Source: Kingdonia uniflora | Lineage: Eukaryota; Streptophyta; Magnoliopsida; Ranunculales; Circaeasteraceae | Direction: 5' to 3' | Assembly (NCBI GenBank): GCA_014058105.1 | Contig: JACGCM010001497.1 | Span: 2,790,001 to 2,854,000 of the forward strand | Length of the DNA: 64,000 nucleotides | Shown: positions 10,575 to 23,022 of the stretch, in pieces | Layout: every line of letters begins with the position of its first letter | Numbering within the stretch: position 1 is the first letter of the stretch | Program-made: the position numbers and the translations under genes | Notes under the pieces: generated by a model | The model's input: the letters and a program-made list of their open reading frames with translations, nothing else | Databases searched by the model: none | What the model was told of the DNA's origin: nothing

Positions 10575-12305
10575 GATGTCTCGTGGATGAACCACAACGA
10601 AGAAACCTACAATAGCTCTAGATGTAGCAAGGATAGAGGATAATAAGCTTATCCAGACTTTGGGTAGAGGAGCCTTTTTCCCGCCGCCCCCCTCCCCCTC
10701 AACCACCTTCATTGGTAGTAACCGAAGATCTTTCTCTAGAGGGAAGCGTCGCCGCGAGGAGCAACAACCTAAATAACCCTTTTGCGATCTTGAACATCAA
10801 AACCGGGGTTCACGAAAGCGAGGGAATCAGTACCCAAACCGGTGTTAAGAACTTAGCATTAACAACCGACCACAACGTGGGTGGTACGTTCAATGAGATG
10901 TCTCGAAAAAACCACGCCTTGTCGGCCTCAGCCCCGACAGCCACCACCACAACGACAACCCTAGGACTACCTCGTTGGACATCCATGACACGTCTCTTCC
11001 TATGTCGGCAGATCAGTACCATCACTACCTTCGTAACGCGACACCGGCTTACCCTTAGCAACGGGAACACCAACAACCCCTCCAGCGGCTAAAAATAATG
11101 GTCACCGACCTCTTACCTCGACAGCCCCGTTGGGCACACATGGAACTGCCCTTTCCCCTAAAGATCCATACCGTGACAAACATAATATTAACTCCGGTAA
11201 ATGGCAAACGTCGGGGTTAAACCCCAAATATGGCTTCGAATATCGAGCACCCTACGTTGATGGATGGGAACCACAGGATGATGATGTGTTAAGTGTTCAG
11301 TCAATTAAGAGACATAAAATTGCCAGTTCTCATTATATTCTAGGTGAAGAGAGAGAGAGCGGTAATTTAGCGAGCGAGACCGGGGCTGTGGTTAACACCC
11401 CCCAGTTGACACCCCATTGTATGACCGTTACCGACAGCGTCTACTTGGTTCACCTTCTCGTCTGCCAAGGCATCCGTATGCTACGAATTGGCAAGACGAT
11501 AAGTACAATTTAGACTCTGAAGAAGAACTGCGACCATAGCTACGTCAAAAGGGTAAGACGAACGATATTGAAGCATTGGCCAAAGCTATTTTTGAACAGA
11601 CGCATGATGTTTATCTCAATATACCAAAGTTTACTGGAAAATCTGATGTAGACGCCTTTATCGAGTGGTTGGATAAGGTTGAACGTATTTTCAACTACAA
11701 GAAATATGGGGACCCAAAGCAAGTAATGATCATTGAATCCTATCTTACTGGTTTTGCTCTCACTTGGTGGAATAGTGTTCAACAAGCGAGGCGTACAACG
11801 GGCAATCGTCCTATTTCAGAATAGTGGAAAATACGGAGAGAGCTGAAGGAGAGGTTTATCCCTATGAACTACGGTGAGGTGGCATTTGGGAAACTTCAAT
11901 CCCCCAAAATGGCTATCTCTTCCCTTGATGATTACACTAACCAGTATTATCTCCTTGAAGCACGTGCACTCTTCCATGATACTGAATAGTACAATTGGCT
12001 AAACAGGTAAACGAGTTACACGTGCAGTATCGCCCTCCAGTTCCAACAGCAACACCAACAACCCCAGCTATCCCAATAGCCACTACACCACGTACCCTTG
12101 TCTTAGGTAACTATTATGGATGTGGTAAACCGGGGCACCAGAAATGTGATTGCCTTATATTCACGAGGAAGGTCGGCCTAGTCATGGATGGTATGTATGA
12201 GAGCGTGATAGCAACAGTTCAGTATGTTCTACAGGATGAAGATCAAGAGAAGACTGAAATGTATACTACATACGTGCATGAGTCCTCTGGAGCACCGCCC
12301 CCTTG
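10575..12305 (+). pseudogene. Gypsy-type gag of the gag-only element
   Basis: The frame opens MSRG at 10575 with a stop at codon 5 (TGA, probably from CGA), then TTTKKPTIALDVARIEDNK. A proline-rich segment follows. The capsid core is at 11576-11824 (IPKFTGKSDVDAFIEWLDKV; LTWWNSVQQAR; then a stop where RPISEW would continue) and goes on to about 11985 as ELKERFIPMNY. A zinc knuckle appears at 12108-12155 as YYGCGKPGHQKCDC, where the first Cys of the C-x2-C-x4-H-x4-C pattern has become Tyr. At least three in-frame stops are present. There is no pol. Confidence 0.85.
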
Positions 12306-12339
12306 ATTTTGTAGAAGAAATCTTCTCAGACGGAGGGTT

Positions 12340-12679
12340 TGATATGACACATCACTCATAAGGTTGTCTACCTCCGTGTGACCTATATTTATTTGATGCT
12401 TTATGTTTTATGCTTTAGATTAAGCTCTGTTGGAGAGGTCCAATGTGAGTTATTAGCAGCTTACCAATTTAAGTAGAATTTTATTTAAATTAGAATTAGG
12501 GTTCTTAATTCTAACCCCCCTTGTGTTCTATAAAAGGGGAGGTATAGGTTATTTGTTTCTCAGTTGATTTTGATTAAAGTAAGTTGATTTGTTTAGTTGA
12601 AACCCTTTTTTTCTCTAACTCTCAAATACAACGTGATTTTTTTACAAATCTCGCTTCCGCGTTTGTAGTATTCATATCA
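12340..12679 (+). repeat. 3' LTR of the gag-only element
   Basis: This 340-bp partner of 10184-10523 carries a TATA-like text CTATAAAAGGGGAGG near 12529. The purine-rich text GACGGAGGGTT immediately upstream is the probable polypurine tract. Confidence 0.88.
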
Positions 12680-12684
12680 CATTG

Positions 12685-13628
12685 ACTTTTCTTCATGTAG
12701 TCTATGTAACTCAAGGACATCACAATGATATATCTAGATAATAATGAGCCTTCCTTCCCAATCTAACGGAAAGGACCATTCTGTAGATGTAACTATTATT
12801 TGAAGTAAAACTAAGTGGCTTGACTCAGGAAGCCTATACATTTAGATCATAAAATCCCTGTCTGGACTTTGCACCCATTTTGATCGTTCCTCTAGTTCAT
12901 TTTGAAAGCATCTTTTTTATACGAAGTAATCATTATTTTTTATTTTGAACTTGATGCCAACAAAGGCAATCATACTAAGCAGTTGTTCAGATTCTGTGGC
13001 CACATTATTTGATATGCTATTCAAAATATACTTCTGAATCACCAAGGCTCTACCCAGCATAAATGAGTTTTCTCCCATCCATATTTTTGCTCTTACAATA
13101 GGGCATCTATAGCCTTTAACAGTGGAGGAAGATTTCCTTTAATTGATATCAAAGATATCTGTAGTTCTTAATTTTTCTCCTTGTAGATTAAAGAAACTGT
13201 ATGAGATTGTGTTTGAAAAATTTGGACCAGTTAGTAGACATGAAATTGTTATCCTTATGAGTAGTGAAAAGAATTTTTCATATTTTGAGGATCAATCTAT
13301 ACATACAACTATGTAAAAGCCAGGGCACCACTGCCGTTAGCCCGTTACAATTGGCTACTTATCTCCTTTTAACAGAAAACATACCTAAACTCTGACTACT
13401 CTGTCATAACCTAAGTTGTGAGAATGAACTATATTGTAATAGTGTTATGCCGTTATAAACATAAACAACACCCAAAAATCTGTACTGCTCATTTTCTTTA
13501 CAACAGAGCAAAGGAGATATATATATATATATAAGTGAAGCAATAGATCTCCCAAATCGTACGAATTAAGTGAAAATAGATACAGTCATAATTATTGAGC
13601 AAGAATGAGGTATTAGTCTTTGTCAATC
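12685..13628. other. No supported gene
   Basis: AT-rich sequence. On the minus strand around 13180-13090 a short text reads like a decayed leucine-rich repeat (KGNLPPLLKAID), which could be another receptor remnant, but this is too weak to call. A TA-dinucleotide run lies near 13516-13533. Confidence 0.5.
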
Positions 13629-13631
13629 TTA

Positions 13632-14851
13632 GGGGACGTTTGTTTTTTTGTTGATTCTGAACACTTATTCTGATTGCTTATTCTGAATTTAAAGCTTGAT
13701 TGCTGAACCTGAACCATAAAAAATATTGTTTGTTTATTTTGTTGAATATGAACTCTGAACTAGTTAAAAGTTGTATAATTGTCCAAATTAGTCATTCAAA
13801 ATAGTGGGATTGTCAATTGTCTCTTCCATTTCGGTCACTCTGTAATATTTGCATCTTCGTATCCATTAAGAACCACATAATACACTTGTGCCTACGTATA
13901 CATGGTGAGGATTTATATCCCGCCCAAGGTTCTCCTCAAAGGATGATGCCTCAAAATATCCTCAATTGCGAAAGCCCAAACTACTATCATCCTTCATTGG
14001 GGCAAAACTGGAAGAGCTTTCCAATCCTTCATTTGAGTAAAACTATAAAGAGTTTCAATTTAAATTTTAGATTTTTGTTATTTTTTATTTCCACAGCCAT
14101 CTACTACATTGAGCTCTTTTACACATTTTTTATGACCCACAACAAATTAATATAAAAAAAATTAAAGCAAGTATAATGTTAAAAATAAGTTATTCAAAAT
14201 ATTAATTGTTTATAGAGAATTTGGAAATTTTGGGATTGCCCAAAGCTAAAAATCAACAATGTGTTCACAAATAGATTAGACAAAAAAATGTTTTTAACTA
14301 TTGAATCATCCCCCAAAACAAAACTCTTTGATAGTAATTTAACATATCCTCAGGAAAATAAAATCATATTTTGGGGTTATATATTAAAATCTCTAAACAG
14401 TGGCAAGGAGAAAGGCCGAGAACTGTAGCTTAATCAATGGTCGGGAGTTGTTTGGAAAACTTATATGATCTTTGCTTCATGGGGTATTCTATAATTTCCA
14501 AATACTAGAAAGTTCATTGGGAAGGGAGGTGTTAATGGTTGCAGATGAGAGAGAGAGTATGATTTAAGAGAGAGAGATCCCAAATGAAAAAGAAGAAGCA
14601 AAGATAAAATAGGGATATATTTAAGTTTTTCATATTTTACTTAAGTCACGTACTAATTACCTGCTACTTCAGAAAAACTTGCTTCAGAAAAGCTAGGATT
14701 TCTAACTTTTTTTAAACTCTTTATATGGGGGTGCCATTACCAATAAGTTACTTTTTAAAACAAAAATCAAACACAACTTATTTGGAAATTTAAATTAATT
14801 TGGGGCAATTAAGTTAAATAAGTTGAATAAGCTAAAAAAACAAACAGCCTC
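13632..14851. mobile_element. Tourist-like (PIF/Harbinger) non-autonomous element
   Basis: Terminal inverted repeats GGGGACGTTTGTTTTTTTG (left) and the complement of CAAACAGCCTC (right, read GAGGCTGTTTGTTTTTTT) are flanked by TTA on both sides (13629-13631 and 14852-14854). The 3-bp TTA duplication and this style of terminus are typical of PIF/Harbinger and Tourist elements. The 1220-bp interior is AT-rich with subterminal ATTCTGA repeats and no transposase. A 112-codon frame at 13817 has no domain. Confidence 0.82.
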
Positions 14852-14854
14852 TTA

Positions 14855-15374
14855 GCCGTTTTGGACACTAGTGTTCTTAATATAGAGTACTCCCATTAAT
14901 ATGGGATATGGAGCACATGCTAAACTTTAGAGCACATACACTCTCTTCTTCGAGATATGTAGGGCTAATTTAATTTATTTTAATTAAGGCACACCCCTTA
15001 ATTACTTTTCATTTTCTCTCCAAAACTAAGGTTTCCTTCTCCCCCCCCCCCCCCCCAAACAACCAAAAGTACATTCTTTCTTCTCAAACTCTCAATCTTT
15101 ATATCTTTGAAATTCCCTCAATCTTGGTCTCTTCCTCTCTCTCCTACATAATGATGTGCTTGAATTTTTCCTTCCAACACAACACGGATTTTTGTGATAA
15201 TTCATAATAGGGTTTTTAATTATTAAGAGATAGAGAGATTTAAGAATTTTTTGACAGTCAAGTTCAAGCCGCTTCGCGAGTCTGAAGAGAGGAAGTATAA
15301 GAAAGTTACGTTCATATTTTTAAACGTAAACACCGTCATATGCTAATGTTATTGAAAAAAGAAAAAAATCAATG
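14855..15374. other. No supported gene; poly-C run
   Basis: AT-rich spacer containing a 16-base C run at 15041-15056. It is flanked on the right by the SIRE-type element. Confidence 0.6.
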
Positions 15375-15379
15375 GCTAG

Positions 15380-16237
15380 TGAAAGGTTTTGGTTTGTCCC
15401 ATTTCGTGTATGTAAAGGTATATGGTTATCTCAGTCAAAGACAGTGACAAGATGAAGACCTTCGTATAATCTTCTATCAACCAACGAACAAGAAGGTAAG
15501 TTGGTTAAGTAGAACTCTGATAAAAGGAGCCAAAAATATTTTTCTAAATTTTCTAAATTTTTTTTTAGGATCTCGTTCGAACAAGTGCTACGAGTTCAAA
15601 ACAAAAATACATATTTTTGAAGGCTTATTATAGATTTTGTTCGAACGACCAAAGGTCTCGTTCGAACGAGTCTCGAGAAAAGCTTAAATACTATTTAAAC
15701 AAACATTGCTTCTCTTTTCCATTTAGCTCTTTTTATCTTTTCTTTGGCAAAAAGTTATTTTTGAAAGAGCTCAATATCTTTTATCAGAGAGACAATTTGG
15801 CACCAATCAAAACCTTAAAAAACCATTGAGGTTGATGTTGAGTTAGTGTATCCTACTTCCCACAAATTGTTCAAGAGTAATTCAAGAAGAGTGATACTTG
15901 ATGTAAGATCAAGGAGCGTAGTTGCAAGAACGAAGAGGATAGGGCGTAAAACTTTGATTAGAAGAGAGATAATCATGAGACGAGGTTATCAAGTCGGTAA
16001 GTGTAATTAAGATTAAACTCTTTTTGATTAGTAGATTTTTGGCTGTCGTGTTCATCGACAACAACCTGTGGTTTTTTACCTGAGTAAGGAGTTTCCACAG
16101 GGTGAACAATTGCTTGTGTCATTTAATTCATAATCTTTATCATTGATTGTTTATGTTTAATCCTAGATCATTGATTTATAAAATTAGGTCTGACCTATTT
16201 CTCGAAATACATTAAATGCCAAGCACATAGAATTTCA
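15380..16237 (+). repeat. 5' LTR of the SIRE-type element
   Basis: 858 bp, ending AGAATTTCA. It matches 25500-26380 throughout. TTCGAA palindromes are at 15573-15670, followed by the TATA-like AAATACTATTTAAAC near 15690. Confidence 0.92.
15573..15670. repeat. TTCGAA palindrome cluster 4
   Basis: Three sites lie upstream of the probable LTR TATA box. One is the perfect 14-bp palindrome CTCGTTCGAACGAG at 15657-15670. The same palindrome recurs in the 3' LTR at 25799-25812. Confidence 0.85.
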
Positions 16238-16254
16238 ATTGGTGCCAGAGCAGA
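16238..16254 (+). other. Primer-binding site of the SIRE-type element
   Basis: ATTGGTGCCAGAGCAG follows the LTR end. It fits the initiator-tRNA-type site used by SIRE elements. Confidence 0.8.
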
Positions 16255-16313
16255 ATCGTTTATAGGCTTTATATTATGAGCGGTGATCCTGTCTTATGTG
16301 TTTGATTAATTTA

Positions 16314-18180
16314 ATGGATTCTAAAAAATTTGGAGGTCCTATAAATTGCCCTCCACTCTTTAATGGCACAAATTTTCCCTACTGGAAGGTTCTAATGATT
16401 GCCTTCTTGTAATCTATAGGAGAAGATGTCTGGATTGCTATTGAAAATGGATGGGTGCCCCTGACTGTTATGCGGGGTGAGCCAGAAATAGCTGTAGAAA
16501 TTCCTAAACTTATAAATTAATAGACTAAGGAGGAAAAAAAACATCTGGGTATAATTCTAAAGGTTTTAATGTTATCTTTAATGCGTTGAGCCAAAGTGAG
16601 TATAGGCACATCTCCACGTGTACCACTTCAAAAGAAGCTTGGGATATCTTAATGCGCACTCACGAAGGTGATGATACAGTTAAAGAAAATATTCTGCAAA
16701 TGCTCACCTTTCAATTTAAAAATATCCGGATTGGTGAGGATGAACCGTTTAGTGAGCTTTATGCCAGACTGAATGATATTGTCAACAACAGTTCTTCTTT
16801 AAAAGCTGGATACACCGATATTCAAATAGTTTGTAAAATTTTAAGATCTCTTCCTAAGAGTTTTAGGTCTAGACGTGATGCTATAGAGGAAGCACAAAAT
16901 CTTAAAACCATGAAACCTGACACACTTGCTGGAAAATTATGAACTTATGAAATTGAAATGGAAATGGAAAACCCTAATAAGAAAAAGTGTATGGCTTTTA
17001 AGTCTTCCTCCAACTCTTCGCCTTCTCAAGGAACTAGAGAAGTTGAAAACTATTGTATCTCTGACGATGATGAGGAAATTGACTCTGATTCACATATTGT
17101 TCTTATAAGCCAACAATTTACAAAAATTTGAAAAAAATGCAATTTGAGAAGCAAGGGAAAAATATGAATTATAAGCCACATCCTCATGACAGTGTTAAGT
17201 CTTATGGCAAACCGACTAATATTGAACAAGACCTAAATAAAGTTGAATGTTATTGGTATCACAAGTATGGTCACTATGCTCACAGCTGCCCACTAAGAGT
17301 TCTAATAACAACCACAAGACTATGAACATTACTGTTACGTGGGATGATAGTGATGATGACCATAATGAACATGATAATCCCTTTTAAGAAGAAGAAAATG
17401 GTCTGAGTGCTCATATTGCTATTATTAACTCAAGTTGTGATCGTTCTGATATTTTTGTACTTGAAACTGACGAAGAAGATCACAGTAACTATGAAAGTGA
17501 TAACTGTGAAGAGCCTAATTTTAAAAAGTTGTATTCTCAACTTCTTTCTCAGCTTGAGAAACTTATGAAGGAGAAACAATCTCTTAGTGCCCAACTTAAG
17601 ACTTGTGAACAGGAGAAACATATTGTTATGGAGAATGTAAAATTAGAGGAAACTGAAATTGAGAAACTTAAACTTGATTTGACCTCTACACAGCAAAAAC
17701 TTGAAGTTTTCTATCATGGAGCAAAAAATATTGATAAAATACTAAGTATGAGCAAAAATGGTACTGACAAAAGAAGGTTTGGATTTGATGAACAAAATAT
17801 CGAGTCCACCTCATCTCAAGTCACTAAGTTTGTCAAAGCTAATTCAGTTCCATATTAACCCACACCTAGTATAATTATTGCTCCTCATATACAGACTAAG
17901 CAGCCTTTCGTCTTTCATGTGTTTTATTGCCAGGTTTGTGGTCGAAAGGGTCATCTTACTCCCTATTGTAGATATGGTCTTGTATTTCATAGTAGGAATG
18001 ATCTTCACTTGGAAATAGGGAAACCCTATCGATCATATGCCCATTCGTTTGTTAATTTCTCTTTTATCCAAAAGTCTTTTAATGGTTTTAGGAATTTTAC
18101 TCAAGTGGCAGAAGAACAAAAAAAAGTAAGATTCATTTGGGTTTAGAAGAAGGATCTTCTACCATAATTACAGTGCAATG
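16314..18180 (+). pseudogene. SIRE-type Copia gag
   Basis: The ATG at 16314 opens MDSKKFGGPINCPPLFNGTN FPYWK, a typical Copia gag start. The capsid region (UBN2-type) includes 16586-16942 (LYARLNDIVNN; LRSLPKSFRS). The first zinc knuckle reads CYWYHKYGHYAHSC (17247-17290), with the second Cys changed to Tyr. A coiled coil of about 60 residues (17529-17720; LSQLEKLMKEKQSLSAQL) follows. A second zinc knuckle, CQVCGRKGHLTPYC, lies at 17930-17971. The coiled coil plus second knuckle is characteristic of SIRE gag. Stops near 16411, 16520 and 16940 break the frame. Confidence 0.88.
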
Positions 18181-18209
18181 TCACAGTAATGGCTCTAAAT
18201 ACTTTTAAC

Positions 18210-21200
18210 TCTACCCAGTAGTATGTAGATAGTGGATGCTCACATCACATGACGGGGGATGCTACTCGTCTGAACAATGTCACAGATGTTCAAGGAGGTG
18301 ATGTTACTTTTGGAGGAAGGATGAGTAGAAAGATTATGGGAAAAGGGAGTGTGGAAGGAATTGGGTGCCCAATGGTCGATAATGTACTCTATGTCAAGAG
18401 ACTTACTGCAAACCTTCTGAGTGTGAGTCACTTATGTGATGAAGACAACACAGTAACATTTAACAAAACGGTATGCAGTATTTTTGATAATACTGGGAAA
18501 TGCACTGTGACTGGTGCCAGAACTTTTGACAAGTGCTATGCTGTATCGCAAGACTCTATTTCATGTAAAGTTACAAAGATGAGCAATATGGAACTGTGGC
18601 ACCAATGATTAGGGCATATGAACTTCAACGATCTTGCCAAGATTATAAATAAAGAAATAGTTTGAGGGGTTCCGAGACTAAGAAAGTTAACAGATGTAGT
18701 ATGTGAACCATGTCAAATTGGAAAACAAACCAAGAGTCCGCACAAAAAATCTACCACCATTGCCACCACGCGAGTTCTGGAGCTAATTCACTTGGACTTA
18801 ATGGGTCCTATGGGAGTGAGTACTTTGGGTGGAAAGAAGTATATCTTGGTTATGGTTGATGATTTTTCAAGGTTCACCTGGATCGTACTATTAAAATATA
18901 TGTCTGACACGTTTGAAGAATTTCACACTATAGCCCTACAAATACAAAATGAGAGAGATTGTTCCATTGATAGAATCTGAAGTGATCGTGGAGGGGAGTT
19001 CAAAGATAGTAATGTGATTGAGTATTGTCAAGCTAATGGGATCAGACATGAATTTTTAGCACCAATCATGCCACAACAAAATGGAATTGCAGAACGAAAG
19101 AACCGAGTTTTACAAGAGATGGGGCGGGTATTACTCCATAGAAATAATGTTCCTAATCATTTATGGGGAAAAGCTATTCATACCTTGTGTCACATTATCA
19201 ACAGAGTTTATTTGCATCCTCTTACACTTAATACCCTGTATGAACTCTAGTTTGAAAAAAAGCCAAACTTGAAATGCTTTCGTGTGTTTGGAAGTAAATG
19301 TTATATCACATGTGATCGGGAGAATATTGAAAAATTTGACGCCCGAAGTGATGAAGGTATTTTACTGGGATATGCAACAAACTGTAGGGATTATCGTGTT
19401 TTCAACTTGAAGAACAAGATGGTAATGGAGTTAATTAATGTGGTAGTTGATCACTCGACAATTCTTTGACAAACTGATGATGGAGATAGTAATGTTCAAG
19501 AAGAAACTATGCCAACCTCTTCTATTGTGGCTCAAGATATTGTGTTACCCACGGAAACTGTAGGTACATCTCACGCTGAAGTTTCTAAAACACCACCTAG
19601 TGAAATCTCAACACCACATGCTACTGTTCGTACTAATCCTCCTCAGAATTGTGGTGCTCCCAGATACCCTGATGGTTATGAATGTCCTGCGCTTCATGAG
19701 TCCGCTAGGTGCATCGGTTATCATTGTTCTACGCTATATGAGACAGTGGAAAGTATGTGTTATATGTCCATCGTTGAACCAACCATTGTGAAAGATGCGT
19801 TATCTGATGAATATTGGATTAACACCGTGTAAGATAAGCTAAATGAATTCAAGGGCCAAGATGTGTGAGACTTAGTATCACGACTGGCAAATACTAATAT
19901 TATTGGCACTGAGTGGATTTACAATAACAAGTTTAATGAGAATGGTGATGTTGCAGGAAACAAAGCATGGTTGGTAGCTCAGGGATACAATCAAATAAAA
20001 GTGGTGGATGTAGAAGAAGCTTTTACTCCCATAGCTAGACTTGAATCTATTCGGATGCTTTTAGCTTTTGCCTGTCACAAAAAGTTTAAGCTTTATCAGA
20101 TGGATATAAAAAGTACGTTCTTGAATGGGTTACTTGAGGAAGAAGTGTATGTAGCTCAACCCAAGGGGTATGAGGATCCACATCATCCGGAGTATGTTTA
20201 TCATTTGAAGAAAGCTCTTTATGGACTAAAACAAGCTCCTCGAGCATGGTATGACAGACTCTCAAACTTTTTACTTGGAAAGTGGTTCATTCGAGGGGAG
20301 TTGATAAGAAATTATTTATTCAGCGAGAAGGAGATAAAATACTTATTGCTCAGGTATATGTGGATGATATTGTATTTGGATCTATGTCTAATACACATGT
20401 CAAGGCTTTCGGAGAATTAATGGGAAGAGAGTTCCAGATGAGCATGGTTGGGGAATTAACCTACTTCTTAGGTCTCCAAATCAAGCAACGGGAGGATGAC
20501 ATTTTTGTATCTCAATCTAAATATGCTAAGGATCTTGCAAAATAGTTTGGTCTTGATTCCGCGAAATATGCAAGGACGCCAATGAGCACTACCAACAAAA
20601 TGAGTAAGGATTCTGTAGGTACTGATGTGGACTAGAAGACGTATAGATGCATGATCAGAAGCTTATTATATCTTATAGCTAGTCGTCCGGAAATTGTGTT
20701 CTATGTTTGCATATGTGCTCATTATCAGGCAAGTCCTAAGGAGTCTTATTTGCACGATGTTAAACGAATTATTCGCTATGTTTCTGGGAATTTTGAGTTT
20801 GGATTGTAGTATACTTGAGATACTACGTCTGAAATTATTGGATATTCAGATACTGATTGGGCCAAAAATTCTGATGAAAGGAAAAGTACTTCTGAGGGAT
20901 GCTATTACATTGGGAACAATCTTGTTGCGCGGCAAAGTAAGAAACAAAATTGCATTTTGCAATCTACTGCAGAGGCCGAGTATATTGCTGCAGGAAGTTG
21001 TAGTACCCAACTAGTCTGAATAAAACAAATGTTACATGATTACGGGCTGAATCATGGAGTAATGTCACTTTATTGCGATAATACAAGTGCAATCAACATT
21101 TCCAAGAACCCTGGACAACATTCAAGGACCAAACATATTGACATTAGATTTCATTTCATTTGAGACCTTGTTGAGTGAAAGATTATAATTGTAGAGTTTA

Positions 21201-21301
21201 TTGGTAAGGAGAACCAGTTTGTTGATCTCTTCACCAAACCTTTAGATGTTCTTCAGTTAGAAACTTTCCGATTCGCTATTGGTGCCTGTTTCATTGTATA
21301 A
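18210..21301 (+). pseudogene. SIRE-type Copia pol
   Basis: The protease motif YVDSGCSHHMTGD lies at about 18217-18255. Integrase follows: the zinc-binding part near 18600-18725, then LDLMGPM, MVDDFSRFTW, SDRGGEF (18981-19001) and PQQNGIAERKNR (19072-19107). RT covers 19971-20545 (YQMDIKSTFLNG; LYGLKQAPRAWYD; QVYVDDIVFG). RNase H runs to the end at 21301, including the LQSTAEAEYIAA text near 20960 and KHIDIRFHFI near 21130. Stops occur at about 18606, 18661, 18979, 19249, 19830, 19867 and 20543. One frameshift lies near 20280-20330. Confidence 0.92.
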
Positions 21302-22044
21302 ATCTCTCAGGTCATCCTGACTATTTGTGTCACTATTATGTGGACATCGTCAGGTATGTGTCATTTTTCTTGTTCATATTGGTTATTTCCCATGATTTTT
21401 GCAATACAATCTATCTTAGTTATGCATGTGAATGTTCGGGATTTATTTATTTGTCATATATTCATCTAATGCTTGAGCTACTTGGTATCACTTATTCATC
21501 ACTAGTTCCAACTGTTCCTAACTCTAGTCGTCAGTAGAAACCTTGAGGATAAATGCAGAGACTTCGTTACCTAACATTATGTAAGGATCTAACCTTTTAT
21601 GCAAGTTTTGAGTGTCTATAAATGAATTCTTTCCCCCAAATCTCTCTTTGTTTCTGATCCCATTATTTAATGTATTTGTCAAACTTTGGTGGTGACATTT
21701 AGTCCAAGTTAGTGTAATAGAACATTCTTTATACTTGATTCGAGATAAAAAAGGTACTATGTGAGACCAAAGATATAATAATAGGCTTTTTATTGTTACA
21801 CCTTTTTGGCCTTCGTCTATGCTTATCCAATTTTATTTTATTTTCCGTTTGTAGCCCTTTTGTACCTTAAAATATGTCATTCATTTTATATCCAACTCCT
21901 TTTAACCCTTTTTATTCTAAGACGTTTCAGTAAAATCAAAGTGAAGGAAGAAGTGAAACCATATAGTTTAATTGGGGAAAGATGAATAGAAAAATAGAGT
22001 ATCCCCAATGTTGTTGGAAAACAATAATAATAAATAAATAAAAA

Positions 22045-22152
22045 TCGTTCGAACGAGGTTGATAGTCGTTCGAACGACCTTTTGACAACCCTCTGGAATT
22101 TTGGCCCAGGAACCCAATTCGCTCGAACAACTTCATATTTCGTTCGAACAAA
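22045..22152. repeat. TTCGAA palindrome cluster 5 (SIRE internal)
   Basis: TCGTTCGAACGA at 22045-22056 is followed 21 bp later by a second copy at 22066-22077. The linker GGTTGATAG nearly equals that of the module at 368-400 (GGTTGAGAG). Two more sites lie near 22113 and 22142. The module lies outside the LTRs. Confidence 0.85.
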
Positions 22153-22977
22153 ATCTGGGAACTCTATTTTTTTTATAGTTTTTTAAACCACTCACTTGCC
22201 TCGAGATTTAAGCGATTGCATAGAATTTCCCTAGTATATAAAGGGAAACTTGGGGAAGAAGTATCCTATTCAATGTGTACTCATTAACGAGGAAGAATGG
22301 CAGGAGGAGCACTCAATTTAAAGAAAAAGGGGAAGAAAGTATAATCTGTAGTCTCAGAATGCTAGCAAAACATCTACTCCATTATGTCCTTTCCCTTGTC
22401 TACATTATAACCTTTTCAAGACCTGTTTGATCATGAGTTTAGCACAGTCAGTTTAGTAGGGATGAGAGATAGGGATTCTATAGTAGTTAACCTGACACCT
22501 TCTAAAGCAATTGATTTTCCTTCCGTGAGATATTTCAGTAAAATGACGCTGTTCTTTTTTGGATTGTGAATTTTTAACTCCAGTTTATTCATATTCATAT
22601 ATCCTCATAGTGATATCTAGTAAATTCTCAGTGATTTTGAGTGACCAACCATGAGAGGCCTAAGTTGAAACATATTTTCAATATAGTAATCTTCATACGT
22701 CTAACTGTCAGGGCCTTGATTAGACTACACATACATACCAAGTTCTTTTGCATTATTTTGTTTATAGATCAATAATATTTTCTATATCATGTATCCGCTG
22801 TGCTTTTAGATTTGACTCTGCATATTTTAAAGGGGAGTGTGTTTGGTACTCTTCAATTTATCTTGTAAGTCATGTGTCTTATCTTATGTTTCCTATGGAT
22901 TATGTTTCCAGTCGCTGTTTGTTGAATACTTGATTATTTTGGTTAATATCAGTGTGTTTTCCTATTTCCATTCCTTC

Positions 22978-23022
22978 ATTCGAACGTTTTAAACCAAAAC
23001 TAAGGATTTCGTTCGAACGACT
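22978..23022. repeat. TTCGAA palindrome pair 6 (SIRE internal)
   Basis: ATTCGAACG and CGTTCGAACGAC lie about 33 bp apart, upstream of the leader of the extra ORF. Confidence 0.75.

Larger units (their letters stand above)
10184..12679 (+). mobile_element. Gag-only LTR element (TR-GAG-like), about 2.5 kb
   Basis: Two LTRs of identical length (340 bp each: 10184-10523 and 12340-12679) begin TGATATG and end CATCA/TATCA. The flanks are CATTA (10179-10183) and CATTG (12680-12684), a 4/5 match for the 5-bp target duplication. The internal region encodes only a gypsy-type gag and has no protease, RT or integrase. Small LTR elements with only gag are known in plants as TR-GAG elements, and this one fits. 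It depends on another element for mobility and is itself decayed. Confidence 0.88.

Noticed and set aside
10810..11076. Minus-strand Val-rich frame (MLVFPLLRVSRC)
   Set aside because: Antisense of the T/P-rich part of the gag-only element, without a domain.
15041..15056. Poly-C run, and a similar one near 49210
   Set aside because: Simple homopolymers, likely length-variable or sequencing-sensitive; no function inferred.
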